Under the pieces are notes generated by a model. That model had not been told where the DNA came from. It worked only from the letters and a program-made list of their open reading frames with translations, and searched no databases. A stretch of 64,000 nucleotides of DNA. Source: Spisula solida. Lineage: Eukaryota; Mollusca; Bivalvia; Venerida; Mactridae. Positions 22,489 to 34,419 of the stretch are shown here, in pieces (within the stretch, counting starts at the first letter, position 1; the number at the start of each line of letters is the position of its first letter). Where the stretch lies: assembly GCA_947247005.1 (NCBI GenBank), contig OX365955.1, forward strand, positions 6,024,001 through 6,088,000, in the 5' to 3' direction. Position numbers and translations under genes: made by a program.

Positions 22489-23251
22489 TTATTTTCTAAT
22501 GATGTTTAAAAATGTTCCTTGAGATAACCGAAGGCCCTAGCTTACACAACATTAAACGCGATAGGGGAGGTAAGAATGCTAGCGCGCGAGATAAAGGCGG
22601 TCGGTTAGCATTTTAGACTGTCTCTCGCAAACGGAAGAAGTTGTTTCATTCGTCAAGTAAGTACAGCCTACAATCGTTAAAATAACTGCTTATACGATTA
22701 AAGTACTTGTTTTAAACAAGGAAAACTGTCTTTTAAACACATTATTGGCGTAGGTAAACAAAGAAATCAACTTTCGATGCTAATTTGCATCATAAAGCTT
22801 GATAAACGAAGCGTATCCAAATTTGTTCGTACCCAAATTGTCAACAACAAACAATCCAACCAACCATTTGTTGTGAATTAATTATCAACAATCATTCTGT
22901 GTTAGATGACCATGTTAATTGATCACAACTGTCTACTGCTGGTTTGTCAATACAGATCTCCGTGAAAAAATATGAGAATTGACCAAAATACAAACAATGT
23001 AACTTTTCATGAGGGCTTTTATGATTATTTATAAGAAAGTTTTTTTGGAAAAAAAAGACATAACAAGACCGAAGAAGTGACAGATGTCCCAAGACCCTTC
23101 AAAGAACCCTCATATCCAGTTAAGGTCTGTGTTGGTTGACCCGCGTTTAACAAAGTTTCTGTCGTGTCGATCGGTATTCATCTGTCGCTCTGCTGTGACT
23201 GTCCATTACAGTATGTAGCTGTCATGTGACCTCCGGTGTGATGCCATCATA
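22489..23251. other. Unique-looking stretch between the copies, no gene seen
   Basis: No credible coding frame. A donor-like GTAAGT follows TTCGTCAA near 22655 in a locally GC-richer patch, so an unplaced 5' exon is possible but unsupported. Confidence 0.3.
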
Positions 23252-24257
23252 AGAGCTGTCATTGACCTAAGCGGTATCGACAATATTTTTAACCAATCGA
23301 TTATCGATTCACAATTTAGAATATTCACCATATCGACATTACTGGTTAAAACCCGTTGTCTGGGATTACGGAATTAATTGAGCGATAATGTGCGAGATAT
23401 TCTGAATGTACGTCAGGGGGGAAACTGATATAGCGTATAGAGCAACTAGGTACAAAAATCGCGATTATTTTAGCCAAAAGATAAGAATTTGAATAAAGTC
23501 TTACTTGAACACATTGACAACATTATTTTACGACCTCGCTGACAATATTTTTGCCTCAATAATATGTTTAACTTGAAAAATGCATGTATTTTCTCACCAT
23601 CGGTATAGAGCTTCGAAAGCGACAGTGTAGAATAAAATGCAATATTTCAAATATTGAACATTTTTTCAGATAATTCTTGCTAAAGTTTATAAAATTAAGA
23701 TGTTTAATGATAATGTGCAATAATTGTTTTATATGTTTTTCATGTTTAAACGTTGAAAATGAAAAAAATATACTCTCCTCCCACTATACCGCTTATTGCT
23801 CGCTAACCCCCTGACCGTGAAATTCCGGATCCAGAAAATTGGGTTTTAATTACCGAGTAATGTCGATATCGAGAACCGCTACCTGGGTAAATGAATGGAA
23901 CCACCGAAAAATCATTTTCCTGCACAAAACAGTCCCTCTGTTAAAATGTAAGTTCACAAATTGTAAAAATGGGTCAAGTCTAAACTCTAACCAAAGGTGC
24001 TATCTCAAAGCAGTATATATACCCAACATGTACAGTGTAGAATGGCTAAAAAGGGATCATTGACTGAAAGGCCTGTTTCTTGTTCGTCTATTATAGGACT
24101 CCAACATTTTGCTAAGAAGGAGTCCTGGGACTCCTACTTCAAAATCCTACCAAGAACCCTGTCTATATGTGTAACTGTATAACGATGTATCGCCGATGCT
24201 TGTCTTCCTATATATTGGAATCATCGATATGCCTTGGGTCGTATCAATGACAGCTCT
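23252..24257. mobile_element. Probable TIR element, about 1 kb
   Basis: AGAGCTGTCATTGA at the left and its exact reverse complement TCAATGACAGCTCT at the right are followed inward by further imperfect inverted pairing. An internal block (about 23320-23470) is repeated in diverged form at 24390-24545. No transposase is seen. Short open frames at 23839-24182 are not gene-like. Confidence 0.45.
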
Positions 24258-24619
24258 AGTCGTCATTCAAGAAAACGCTAAAAACACACTGTTCTTAAAA
24301 CCATATTCTGGCTCATTATCATTTTGATTCCTTAGGGGTCTCCTAAAAGGTAGTTCAGTTATAACTGCAGATACAGTTTGTCACTGACCATATCAACATT
24401 ACAGGATAAAACCCGTTTTCCAGTATAACAGAATTAATTTAACAGCAATGTGCGAGAAATTCTGAATCTAATACTTTTTGACAGGGGGGTGGCTGCATTA
24501 AGCGAATAGAGCAACTAGGTACAATAATCGCGATTATTTTTGCAAAAAAGGAAGATTATGTGAAGTCTATATAGTTACATTGTGACTCACTGAACTTATG
24601 TAATGCTTAACTTTTACTC

Positions 24620-25527
24620 CGGCACTTGGGGTAATGTGCGTGTGGACTGGCCATACGGCTTACAAAGACGCATCGCCATCAACAGCCATTTCTCTGTAAC
24701 TTGCATGTAGAATTTCATGGAACTTAATCAAAATAAATATGAACAACTATACAGTACTTTGATGATGCCTGTCAGGTGTTTTTCCTTTGACAGTCATTTA
24801 CCTTGATTTATTAAATATTTCTGTCTGTCCTTCCGTCTGCAGCCATTTTTCTACTAACTGGTACATTTTTAAGCAACAAAAAATAAAAAAGTCATGATGC
24901 CCGTCAAGTTTGTTTAAGTTGGTCAATTTTCCTTAGGAGTTATTACCCTTAATTTACAGTATAATTCACTCTGACTGTCCATTCGCATTCCTTTCTTTGT
25001 AACTAGCTTGTAGAATTTCATGAAACATAAAATGAATATGAGCACCCAATTACTGTGATGATGACTGTCATTATTGGTAAATTTTCCTTAGAGTTATTGC
25101 CCTTGATTTGTTGAAAAATGTCATCCACCAGTCCATTTGCATTCAGTTCTTTGTAATTAGCTGGAAGAATTTCATGTAACTTAAAATGAATATGAACACA
25201 CATTCTGTGTGTCAATTTTCTTGAGTTGTCACCCTTGATTTATTGAAGAATTACCTCTGCCCGTCCTTTCCTAGTCAGTTCTTTGTAACTAGCCGGTAAA
25301 ATTACATGAAACTTAAAACGAAAATGAATGCTCACACTAAGATGATGCCAGTCAAGTTTTGTTATTGGACAATTTTCTTTAGAGTTATTGCCCTTGATTT
25401 AATGAATAATTCACTCTGCCCGTCCATTCACATTCATTTCTTTGTAAATAGCTGGCTGCTGGTATGATTTCATGAAACTTAAAATGAATAGGAACGCTCA
25501 TACTGTGATGATGTCCGTCAAGTTTTA
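24620..25527. repeat. Degenerate tandem repeat, period about 150 bp
   Basis: About five units each carry GAATTTCATGAAACTTAAAATG-like words, TAGAGTTATTGCCCTTGAT and TCTTTGTAACTAGCTGG. The units differ by small indels. This is typical of a tandem-repeat element core; no coding function. Confidence 0.6.
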
Positions 25528-26556
25528 AGCTCACCTGAGCACTCGTGAAAATGTTTTACCTAATCTACATGAAACTTGGTCACAATGTTTGTCGCTTTGC
25601 AATCTAGGTAAAGTGCGTAACTGGGTCATCTGGGGTCAAAAACTATGTCACATCAAATTAAAACCTTGTTTACGCTCTAGTAGTGATGGGACATCGGTTG
25701 CAAATCATAATCGATCATCAGCTAGAATCGACTGGCACTTCCAATGCGATTTTCCCGATTAATAATCGGCAGAACAGGGACTGAATATGCAGTGTACTAA
25801 TGCATGTTTTCCTACTTCCCAAGTCGCGAAAAAAGGTGACAAAGGGAAAAACAATGATTTTCGGTAGACGTTTTACTATCTAAGTTTGAACAACTTCTTT
25901 GAATTGGTTCTAACAGGCATCCAATTGGTTCAAACTTCCATGCTTTGAAATTTTCCTAGCAATTTTTGATTAAATAAGTCTTGTTTTACATTTTGTTATA
26001 TTTATCCGATGATCGATTATGGATGAATGACATCGATCATCGGAATCGGCTGACTTCTGCACACCACTAATCGATGTTATCCGATAATCGGTACATCACT
26101 TCGCTCTAGAGGTCACATTTTTTATGTTATATTAATGACACTTGGCCACAATGTGTAGCTTTATGAAATCTGGGTAACTGGGTCTCCTGGCGTCAAAAAC
26201 TAGGTCACATGGTCACATCAAAGAAAAACCTTGTTAGCACTCTAGAGGTCACATTTTTACCTAATCTATATGAAACTTGGACATAATGTTTGTCGCTTTG
26301 AAATCTAAGTCAAGTATGTAACTGGGTCATCTTGGGTAAAAAACTAGGTCACATCAATTTTAAACCTTGTTTACGCTCTAGAGGTCACATTTTTTATGTT
26401 ATATTAATGACACTTGGCCACAATGTGTAGCTTTATGAAATCTAGGTCTAGTTCATAAATAGGTCATCTGGGGTCAAAAACTAGGTCACCAGGTCACTGA
26501 TTCTGCCTAAACTGCTGGTCATATGGTGAGCGCTTTAGAGCCAATGGTCATCTTGT
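25528..26556 (-). mobile_element. ACAAGATG...GTGAGCT element (reverse orientation) with nested hAT
   Basis: On the minus strand it starts ACAAGATGACCATTGGCTC, has GCGCTCACC near the start, and ends GCTCAGGTGAGCT. This is the same end plan as the ACAAGAGGG family. Units contain ACTGGGTCATCTGGGGTC and CGCTCTAGAGGTCAC. It is split by the hAT-like element at 25681-26101. Confidence 0.6.
25681..26101. mobile_element. hAT-like MITE, 421 bp
   Basis: The inverted ends TAGTGATGGGACATCGG and CCGATAATCGGTACATCACTT are flanked by an exact 8-bp duplication CGCTCTAG (25673-25680, 26102-26109). The neighbouring tandem unit provides the uninterrupted target word GCTCTAGAGGTCAC. Confidence 0.8.
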
Positions 26557-28003
26557 TGTATTAGTCAATTTTCCTTGAGTTATTAAAACTCTATCTGAAT
26601 TTCATGAAATGTAGAATAAATACAAACTGTATGAACAACCATACTGTGAAGATGCCCCTCACTAATAACTGTAATGAGTTATTTTGATATAGTATCAATG
26701 GATGATTGAATCCCCTTTAGGCAATGCCTTAGTTCATATTATATAAGAAAGTGTGTTGATTAATATGCAACCACAAATATACATTTATTTATAAGTTGAT
26801 ATCTAAAAGTATATTATTTGGACAAATAAAGTTACTGTAATACGTGTATAAAGTATCTGGAATTAAAATGTTGACATCGTACCGGGATGTTAATTTAATG
26901 CATGGTATTTATATGTGGAGCATTACCATGGAATCATATTGCTTTTATTCTTTACCATAGCATTGTTCTAATACCGTCCAGTGTTGATATAAGGATGACT
27001 GAAATACTAAGTATTTCAATGATAAACAAAACGTGCTAACTTGCAACACATACCGATTATGTGCATTATTTCTTTCTTATTTTCAATCATTCATGAGTCA
27101 AAGTTCCGCCAAAGATAGCCTAGCTCAGAGTGCGGGAAGCACCAGGTTCAATCCGGGGTCACTACGAAATAGTATTAATATTTTCCTTGCAATAATGTCC
27201 AGCATAATAAGCGAAAGCTGTCTTCTCTTCTCTTATTATATATAGTAATGACGGGAAGAAAGGGAATTTCAAAGCTCTGTATTTTGTGATATAATTTCTT
27301 AGGCCTGTGGTCTGTACGATGTACGGTGCAGTAATGAGTTTGCAAAATTATCTACAGTGAATCTGCCTACAAAAGTAAACTGAGTTCATCTCTGACTTCT
27401 AAATTATTAACATGACCTAACCTGCTTGGCGGTCGGTGGAATTCATATGGATGTGATATGATACTAAATACTGAGTTCACTCCGAAAACATAATTATTAT
27501 GTCTTCTTCCATATTTGCACCTTTATTCATTTAAAACTCGTATGATTGTCTTGCTTAAATGTTTTGTTGGAATGGATTTACAGAAACTTAAAATTTAGAC
27601 GATTTTTTCGCTGCAAACGACCTATAACAAGTCTAAAACGGTGAATTAGGCCAAGTAAACAAATATTTGGCTTCATTGGATATTCATATGTCATTATGTG
27701 AAATTTCGTGTTAATAAATGCATTGTTAAAAAATATTAATCAATTAGGAATTGTGTTCACAGTCGTTTTTTGTAATCTCATGAGTGTTCCTCTCGAGTCA
27801 GTTTCGGCATTTTATGTGTTTTTCAAGATGAACAGTTATGCCGATTTTGATGATTGGCGCGTGAATTCTGGTCCAAATGCATTGCACGTGCAAAAATGTA
27901 TTATTACGCAATACACAGAATGCAAAACAGAGTTAATAAACCAATACCCAGCTGCATCTCTTAATCATGTATCGGTATGCGAAATGTCAGGTGAATACAT
28001 GCA

Positions 28004-28142
28004 TGGGTGAAAGTTAGAATTTCTGAAAAACCTGAAATCTTCAAAAATTGCCTATTTATATAGGGAAAGTAAAGAAAAACAAACTTTTTGTTACACTCAA
28101 AAACCTGAAATTCAGGCATATGCCTGAAAACTTTCACCCATG
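28004..28142. mobile_element. 139-bp hAT-like MITE, copy B only
   Basis: The ends TGGGTGAAAG and CTTTCACCCATG are inverted, and the flanks repeat TACATGCA (27996-28003, 28143-28150). Copy A has the single, uninterrupted TACATGCATTTTT, so the insertion is directly demonstrated. The duplication is 8 bp, or 6 bp if CA/TG belongs to the ends. Confidence 0.85.
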
Positions 28143-28438
28143 TACATGCATTTTTCACAATACGGGAATGAAATATAAACTGGCGGGTTAGAACTTTTGT
28201 GGGAGTGTATGTTGTGTTTAACAAACGAAGCAGATTTATGCAACAATCCCAGAGAAAACCGCATGCACTCAGAACAGTCATGGGGAAGTATAGCACGGAG
28301 AATTTGACCTGATTCCTACCTGTATGCATGAATATAAATAAGTTCTTGTGTTGAAAATATAAAATTCCGCGAGCAAATCGTGCAAGATCACTTCTTTGGA
28401 TCTGTGTTGGTAATTCACCTACTGCATCTTCGTGATAC

Positions 28439-29236
28439 TGTAATGCGGCATTTTCAGGCCATTTTTGTGTGTAAGTTTTTGAGGACATTTTGTAAATATA
28501 TTTAGTGTTTTGTATTCTTTAAATTGATATTTTGTACAAATTAGAAAGAGAAAGAAAATAGGAAATGAACAGTAATGTATGAAACAAAGAAGGATAGAAA
28601 CAGATAAAGTATCACGCTGACAACATCTGATAATTCTACTTGAAATATTTTTATCACCTTTTACAGACTTTACAATTATGCAAATTTCACTTCTGCAGGC
28701 TTAACGATTAGATTATCAGGGTACTAAGTTGTATCTGGCAATTTTATTAGATACTTATATGTAATATAGATATGACTGATGACACGATTATTGTATATTC
28801 CGAATTAACTAATCGATTAAGTACAGATCTTACGTCACATAGGAACGCGGTCTGTTTAGGTAAAGCAGATGTCCGAAAGTTTACGCCCACATTTATGATT
28901 GGTTGATGATAACTTGCATAAACTGTATGAAATTATTTGATTGGCTAAAACAGAAGACTCACACACTGTAGTCGACGTTCTGTAGAGATTTTGGAGGTAT
29001 TCGAACTTGGTTTTCCAAGCTGAACGTATCAATGGTTTTCCATTAGAATTCAATTACGCAGTTAAAATTATATTTGTTTGGATTTTACCAACACTGACTA
29101 TATCTTGTTCTTATATTATTGTTGATTGTGGACTTGTGAGAATTCTCACGCGCAAAATACAAAGTTTGGAAATCCGAACAGTCGTTAGTTCTACTTTATT
29201 CCAACAACAGTGAATGCCGGAAAACCGTGCATAACA
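28439..29236 (+). repeat. 5' LTR, 798 bp
   Basis: TG...CA ends with TGT/ACA terminal inversion. It matches the 3' LTR except near 28614, 29212 and 29224. Short open frames inside it (28856-29053 minus, 29007-29213 plus) recur only because the LTR is duplicated. Confidence 0.93.
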
Positions 29237-29353
29237 TATGGTGGACAGAAACCGGGTACCGATATATTCATTCTGGACTTTCACAGCTTAGCGAGTGTTA
29301 TTCACTAGAGAATAATTTCCCATACAGAAGAAGCGTTTATATTCAACAGAAAT

Positions 29354-30322
29354 ATGGTTGGACAAAATTTACAGTGTAAGAGGTGTGGACATAATCATTT
29401 TGGACAGTGTCACGCATGGAATGCAAAATGCAATCGTTGTAACAGAATTGGGCATTTTGCTCGTATGTGCACCGTGAGAACAGAAAAATCGGTGAGAACA
29501 AAACAACGGGACCTAGAGCGCATGACAAACTTCATCAGACGAAAGACCGCAGAGTCGCTTCCATTCCACAACATCGACAATGATGAACTACCCACGTGTC
29601 TTGACAAACACCAAGCAATGAAAGACAACTACAAAGAACGTATGCACTATATAGCTAATTTACACACAAATGCACAAACGCAAAATGTCAAACTTGAATT
29701 GAAGGTCGGTGAACTAAAACAACAAGTACATAATGAACAACGTCGTCGCCAAGCAATAGAACAAGACAAGAACAGAATTGACTATGATAGTTCAAAACTC
29801 AAATCACAGTTAGAATCATACTCAGACCGGATTGGTGATTTGGAATGTAAGAATGCACGTTTGGTCGAAGAAAACAACGTTTTGGTGTCCAACATGCGAC
29901 AAAATAAGATAGAATTTGCTCAATTAAATAAGCAAATAATGGAGATGACCGCAAAGTCAAAACGTGATGATGAATTCATCGATGAATACAATAAATTTTG
30001 TGAAAAATTATCTAATTTTTCACTTCAACTACGAAAGCAATACCAATCCGCAAAAATAGAACTGATTAACACTGTAAGCCAGATGTACAAGGGCAACAAT
30101 GACAGGCCGCCGAGACCATGTCGGGAATTTAATTGCAGAAAATGCGGCAGTGATGTTTATCACCGTTTCCAAAACTGTTTTGCGAAAAACAACAAATGTG
30201 AGATATGTGGAAAAACTAATCATTTTGCAGCCGTCTGTGATGATAATGTGACATCTTTCGAGGCAGGCTCTTTTATTGACTGTGTAAACAGACAATCATT
30301 TTATCAGAAACATTTTGGATAA
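29354..30322 (+). CDS. Gag-like protein with paired zinc knuckles at both ends
   Basis: This 322-residue protein is the only coding region of the LTR element. The start is Met at 29354, 118 bp past the LTR. The N-terminus has a short knuckle C8-x2-C11-x3-H15-x3-C19 and a canonical CCHC knuckle C26-x2-C29-x4-H34-x4-C39. The middle (about 85-245) is rich in Glu, Lys, Gln and Leu and looks like a long coiled coil. The C-terminus repeats the pairing: C261-x2-C264-x5-H270-x4-C275 and C282-x2-C285-x4-H290-x4-C295. CCHC knuckles bind nucleic acid in retroelement nucleocapsids, so a role in packaging RNA is expected. I recognise no capsid fold or major homology region. An intact frame together with near-identical LTRs suggests it could still be expressed. 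A captured host zinc-knuckle gene is an alternative. Confidence 0.85.
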   Translation: MVGQNLQCKRCGHNHFGQCHAWNAKCNRCNRIGHFARMCTVRTEKSVRTKQRDLERMTNFIRRKTAESLPFHNIDNDELPTCLDKHQAMKDNYKERMHYIANLHTNAQTQNVKLELKVGELKQQVHNEQRRRQAIEQDKNRIDYDSSKLKSQLESYSDRIGDLECKNARLVEENNVLVSNMRQNKIEFAQLNKQIMEMTAKSKRDDEFIDEYNKFCEKLSNFSLQLRKQYQSAKIELINTVSQMYKGNNDRPPRPCREFNCRKCGSDVYHRFQNCFAKNNKCEICGKTNHFAAVCDDNVTSFEAGSFIDCVNRQSFYQKHFG

Positions 30323-32333
30323 TTATGTAAATTGTGTGTATTGAATGGTAAATATTAATTTCAAATAATTTAAAGTACCCATCAATAATTTAGTCAATTT
30401 TAGAATGTACACGAATGATGAAATGTTACCTACAAATTGATAAATGAACATTTTGTGCAACAGAATACTGAAAAATTTACATGTGACATTATATTGCGAA
30501 GTTATATTGTGATATTTACATTAAACAAATTATAGAAAGGACAGTATAGAGATCTACCATACAGTTGACTTATGAACTCATACGTACAATTCTACATATT
30601 TGAAAATATGAATACTGGTTGTTTTACACAAGTGTCCATTGAAGACAAGTAAATATGATGAATACTGAATTCTGTTTGTAAAAAAAAAATTGTATGTTGT
30701 ATATATGATATTGAAATCTTACTTTTGTATGTATACATTTTGCAGTTGTTGCTTAAAAGAGATGATTGTTATACAGAGGTTGATGTATAAAACATTTAAT
30801 TTGTTGTTTGCTGCATATATGGCAGATTGAAACATAGTTTTCAGCTTATTGAGGATATTTTTATTATAGAACAGTAGAATTGACATAAAATACTTGCAGA
30901 AAATAGACGTATGAGCCAATATCAAATTTGAGCAGATTTTCTGTCTTTTTAAATTTTGATTTGATTTCAGCTCTTTAATACAGAAATTTAGCACTAATAA
31001 TTGATAATGACAGTAAAATCTAGTAATTCGACACAAAAGACCAGACATATATTGCATATTTAGCTCTTTACAGCATCTGATGTACCCAATTTGTCCTTGC
31101 TGTTACGTGTCTTTTGTCCCTAAAACATCATGAAAAGCCCTTTTTGAATACTGTACAACATAAGTATTATTCTTTTTAAGCATGTAAGCTTAATATCAGC
31201 ATCCAATGTTTCCAAATTTGAATAAAATAGACTGTTTATAACAATAACATGTGTTTGTTGAGGCTTTGAACTTTGTCTCTCACATTGATGTCCTTGCTGT
31301 TACAGTGTAATAATTCAACATGTACAACCTTAAACACTTATGATAAAATGCGGGAAAATAGTCGACAATGATTAAGTATTTACATTTAAATGAAGGATAA
31401 AATCGTTAAAGAGCAGTTGTAATTTTTATGAACAAAATGTGAAGTTTCATCAATGCAAGTAAAATAGTTTTTTCAATTTGTGTCCTTAATGTTACACACA
31501 TTACGCAATTACCCAATACCGTAATTATTAAATAGATATTACCTACCGATGTCAAATATTGGTATATTTATCATTTTGATTGAAAACAGATGAATGGTTG
31601 TAGGATTTTATGGTATTTATACAAGAGAAAGCAAATACGTCCTTGCAGTAACAGTCCTTAAAATAACGCTCAATAATGTAATCAGCATGAAGTAAAAGTG
31701 TTTCTGCAAAAGCATATCGGTTCTGTATGAGTTTTCTAAACGATTACTTGTTAAAAATTACTCGTTTGATTATCCCGTCATAAAACCTTTGCATATACTT
31801 CAATATTAAATTGTAGATTGTATGTGCAAATCTGACGACATGTTTAACAGTGTTTGTTCATTTTTGTTATTGCAAGGACATAACTTGTTACATGTACATA
31901 AATGACTGACCATATATCTTAAAGTGATATAACACATATTTTAAAATCACAAACAATTAAAAACCTATATTGGAAGTTAAAAACTACTAAGATACAGAAT
32001 GAAGTTATGTATAATATTTTTTAAAAGATAGTTCTAATTTTACACAGTTTTATTTTCGTTACAGCAAGGACACCACCATGTCTTCTGTAAGCAATTTATA
32101 TACAAGCAAACACCTTTTAAGGGTTAGAAACGATCTTATGCTCATTCAGATGTATCAGCAAATACTATTATTGGTGTTTGTGATAAAAATTATGACATTG
32201 TATTTTTTACAAATTGACCCATTAAAAACTGCCCAAATTTGATATTAGCTCGTATAAGGTAATAAATTCCATTAGAGAATATTACTTAAGTCTTTAAGCG
32301 TATTTATGCAACTTCATAGGAATGAAGTTAATT
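30323..32333 (+). other. Non-coding internal region of the LTR element with a recurring motif
   Basis: About 2 kb of AT-rich sequence where pol would normally lie, without a coding frame. It holds GTCCTTGCTGTTAC at 31093 and 31290, variants at 31492 and 31639, and inverted versions at about 31865 and 32058. The 112-codon minus-strand open frame at 30719-31057 has no features of a gene. Confidence 0.6.
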
Positions 32334-32344
32334 AGGAGGGGGAG
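32334..32344 (+). other. Polypurine tract of the LTR element
   Basis: AGGAGGGGGAG lies four bases before the 3' LTR, the normal place for the plus-strand primer of reverse transcription. Confidence 0.75.
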
Positions 32345-32348
32345 TAAG

Positions 32349-33146
32349 TGTAATGCGGCATTTTCAGGCCATTTTTGTGTGTAAGTTTTTGAGGACATTT
32401 TGTAAATATATTTAGTGTTTTGTATTCTTTAAATTGATATTTTGTACAAATTAGAAAGAGAAAGAAAATAGGAAATGAACAGTAATGTATGAAACAAAGA
32501 AGGATAGAAACAGATAAAGTATCTCGCTGACAACATCTGATAATTCTACTTGAAATATTTTTATCACCTTTTACAGACTTTACAATTATGCAAATTTCAC
32601 TTCTGCAGGCTTAACGATTAGATTATCAGGGTACTAAGTTGTATCTGGCAATTTTATTAGATACTTATATGTAATATAGATATGACTGATGACACGATTA
32701 TTGTATATTCCGAATTAACTAATCGATTAAGTACAGATCTTACGTCACATAGGAACGCGGTCTGTTTAGGTAAAGCAGATGTCCGAAAGTTTACGCCCAC
32801 ATTTATGATTGGTTGATGATAACTTGCATAAACTGTATGAAATTATTTGATTGGCTAAAACAGAAGACTCACACACTGTAGTCGACGTTCTGTAGAGATT
32901 TTGGAGGTATTCGAACTTGGTTTTCCAAGCTGAACGTATCAATGGTTTTCCATTAGAATTCAATTACGCAGTTAAAATTATATTTGTTTGGATTTTACCA
33001 ACACTGACTATATCTTGTTCTTATATTATTGTTGATTGTGGACTTGTGAGAATTCTCACGCGCAAAATACAAAGTTTGGAAATCCGAACAGTCGTTAGTT
33101 CTACTTTATTCCAACAACAGTAAATGCCGGAAATCCGTGCATAACA
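32349..33146 (+). repeat. 3' LTR, 798 bp
   Basis: Direct repeat of 28439-29236 at a constant offset of 3,910 with three substitutions and no indels seen. It is followed at once by the target duplication ATAC. Confidence 0.93.
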
Positions 33147-33352
33147 ATACCTCCCGCTTACGAAAACATACAAGTGGAATAATAAATATAGACAATATAT
33201 CAGCTGTTAATTAAAGGTCGAGTTGAGTTGTGTCAAATTCTCCTTACTATATTACTGCAAACAACTGGCAACATTGCAGTACAGTATTCCACAAACAACA
33301 GATGATATTGCAAAAAGTAAATTAATAACCAGTGATACTTTGTTGATCATAC

Positions 33353-33358
33353 TTTATT
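33353..33358 (-). terminator. Candidate distal AATAAA polyadenylation signal, U1A copy B
   Basis: Counterpart of 7887-7892, with the ATTGCAC word at 33402-33408 again about 45 nt upstream in the transcript direction. Confidence 0.3.
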
Positions 33359-33712
33359 GAAAATCACCAAAAACATACAAATAGTGACATATTTCCGTAG
33401 TGTGCAATGGATATTCGTCTTTATATAAGTATACTCAAATGCAAAAGTGTGCACTTTTTAAATTTTGATTATTGTACAAGGTATCTAGCAGTAACAGTTG
33501 TTATGGTGACCGTGAAATGGTTCAGGGATGACTTAATCAATGTGGTAGGTATATTTGATCGAGACATCCTAATATTTGGCCGAGTATTGTTACCACTACG
33601 GCAAACATAGACCGTAAGATATATCATCACAATAATATCCAAAATCAAAAGTGCACTTTTTTTGCATTCAAGTATATTTAAACATTATTTTTGAAAGACA
33701 AGCTCAACAGAC

Positions 33713-33789
33713 TTTAATTGCAAAGTCCATTAACAATCTTACAAGAAGTATATAGTGCAATGTCTATCCATTCTGTTTCATTGTGCAAT
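33713..33789 (-). promoter_or_regulatory. Candidate U1A autoregulatory polyadenylation element, copy B
   Basis: The two ATTGCAC boxes (33783-33789 and 33755-33761) and the following ATTAAA (33713-33718) keep the spacing of copy A, as does the ATCCAT/ATGGAT stem around the first box. One base between the boxes differs from copy A. A further single box is at 35054-35060. Confidence 0.45.
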
Positions 33790-34225
33790 GATGGATTAGA
33801 ACTAACACTTCCAGTAAGACATTAAATTATTAATACAAACGCTTCACATGAAACAAACACTACTGTGAAGTGTTTTAAACACTGTCAAGCATTCAGAAAT
33901 CAGCATTATAGTACACTGCTGAGTATTCTGAACACAACACAGCATCTCAAACACCGGAGAATAGTAAATACCCAGGTAAATACAAATAGTCATTAATCCA
34001 GACTCCAGAGACACTTGTAAGGTAACTTCCGCAGTGCTCACAAGTTAATCAATTGACACAAACTTGTGGATCAGTGGCATGGATCACTTGGAAGAAACTA
34101 GGAACTCATGTACTTCAAATTACAAATGAAACTTCAATAGTTGAATTGACCACATGATTTCTAACCAGGATCCAGAGATGATACTTTTGTTACACAAATT
34201 GTACCACTGGGATTTACTAACATTA

Positions 34226-34419
34226 ACAAGAGATGTTTGTAAAACACATATGCCCCCATTGCAGCTCAATAGTCAGAAATGGTAAAGGTCACAATGACCT
34301 TGACCTTTGACATCAAAATCCTAGGACAAAGCATTCTTGAGTTATTGAACGGAAACCATTTGGTCTACAGACCGACATGTGCAAAACAATATACCCCCTC
34401 ATCAAAGATGGGGGGCATA
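34226..34419 (+). mobile_element. ACAAGAGATGTTTG-family element (copy B)
   Basis: Counterpart of 8757-8950, at the same place in the U1A 3' region. Confidence 0.6.

Larger units (their letters stand above)
28439..33146 (+). mobile_element. Gag-only LTR retrotransposon (non-autonomous, young)
   Basis: The 4,708-bp element has two 798-bp direct LTRs (28439-29236, 32349-33146) that differ at three bases as read by eye. The LTRs begin TGTAATGCGG and end GCATAACA. The target duplication is ATAC (28435-28438, 33147-33150), and copy A holds the empty site GATACCTCCCG at 7680. A candidate primer-binding site (TGGTGGACAGAAACC, from 29239) follows the left LTR. A purine tract AGGAGGGGGAG (32334-32344) precedes the right LTR. 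The only sizeable ORF is a 322-codon gag-like protein. There is no protease, reverse transcriptase, RNase H or integrase, so mobility must depend on another element. Superfamily cannot be assigned without pol; a 4-bp duplication is compatible with Ty3-type or related integrases. Confidence 0.92.

Noticed and set aside
27961..28488. 175-codon minus-strand open frame crossing the left edge of the LTR element
   Set aside because: It spans a MITE, host sequence and the start of the LTR, three sequences of different origin, so it cannot be an old gene.
28856..29213. Open frames seen twice, at 28856-29213 and 32766-33123
   Set aside because: They recur because they lie in the two LTRs; the two frames overlap on opposite strands and neither shows protein features.
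30719..31057. Minus-strand 112-codon frame as an antisense gene of the LTR element
   Set aside because: It is low-complexity, rich in Ile, Lys, Leu and Asn as expected from AT-rich DNA, with no motif.
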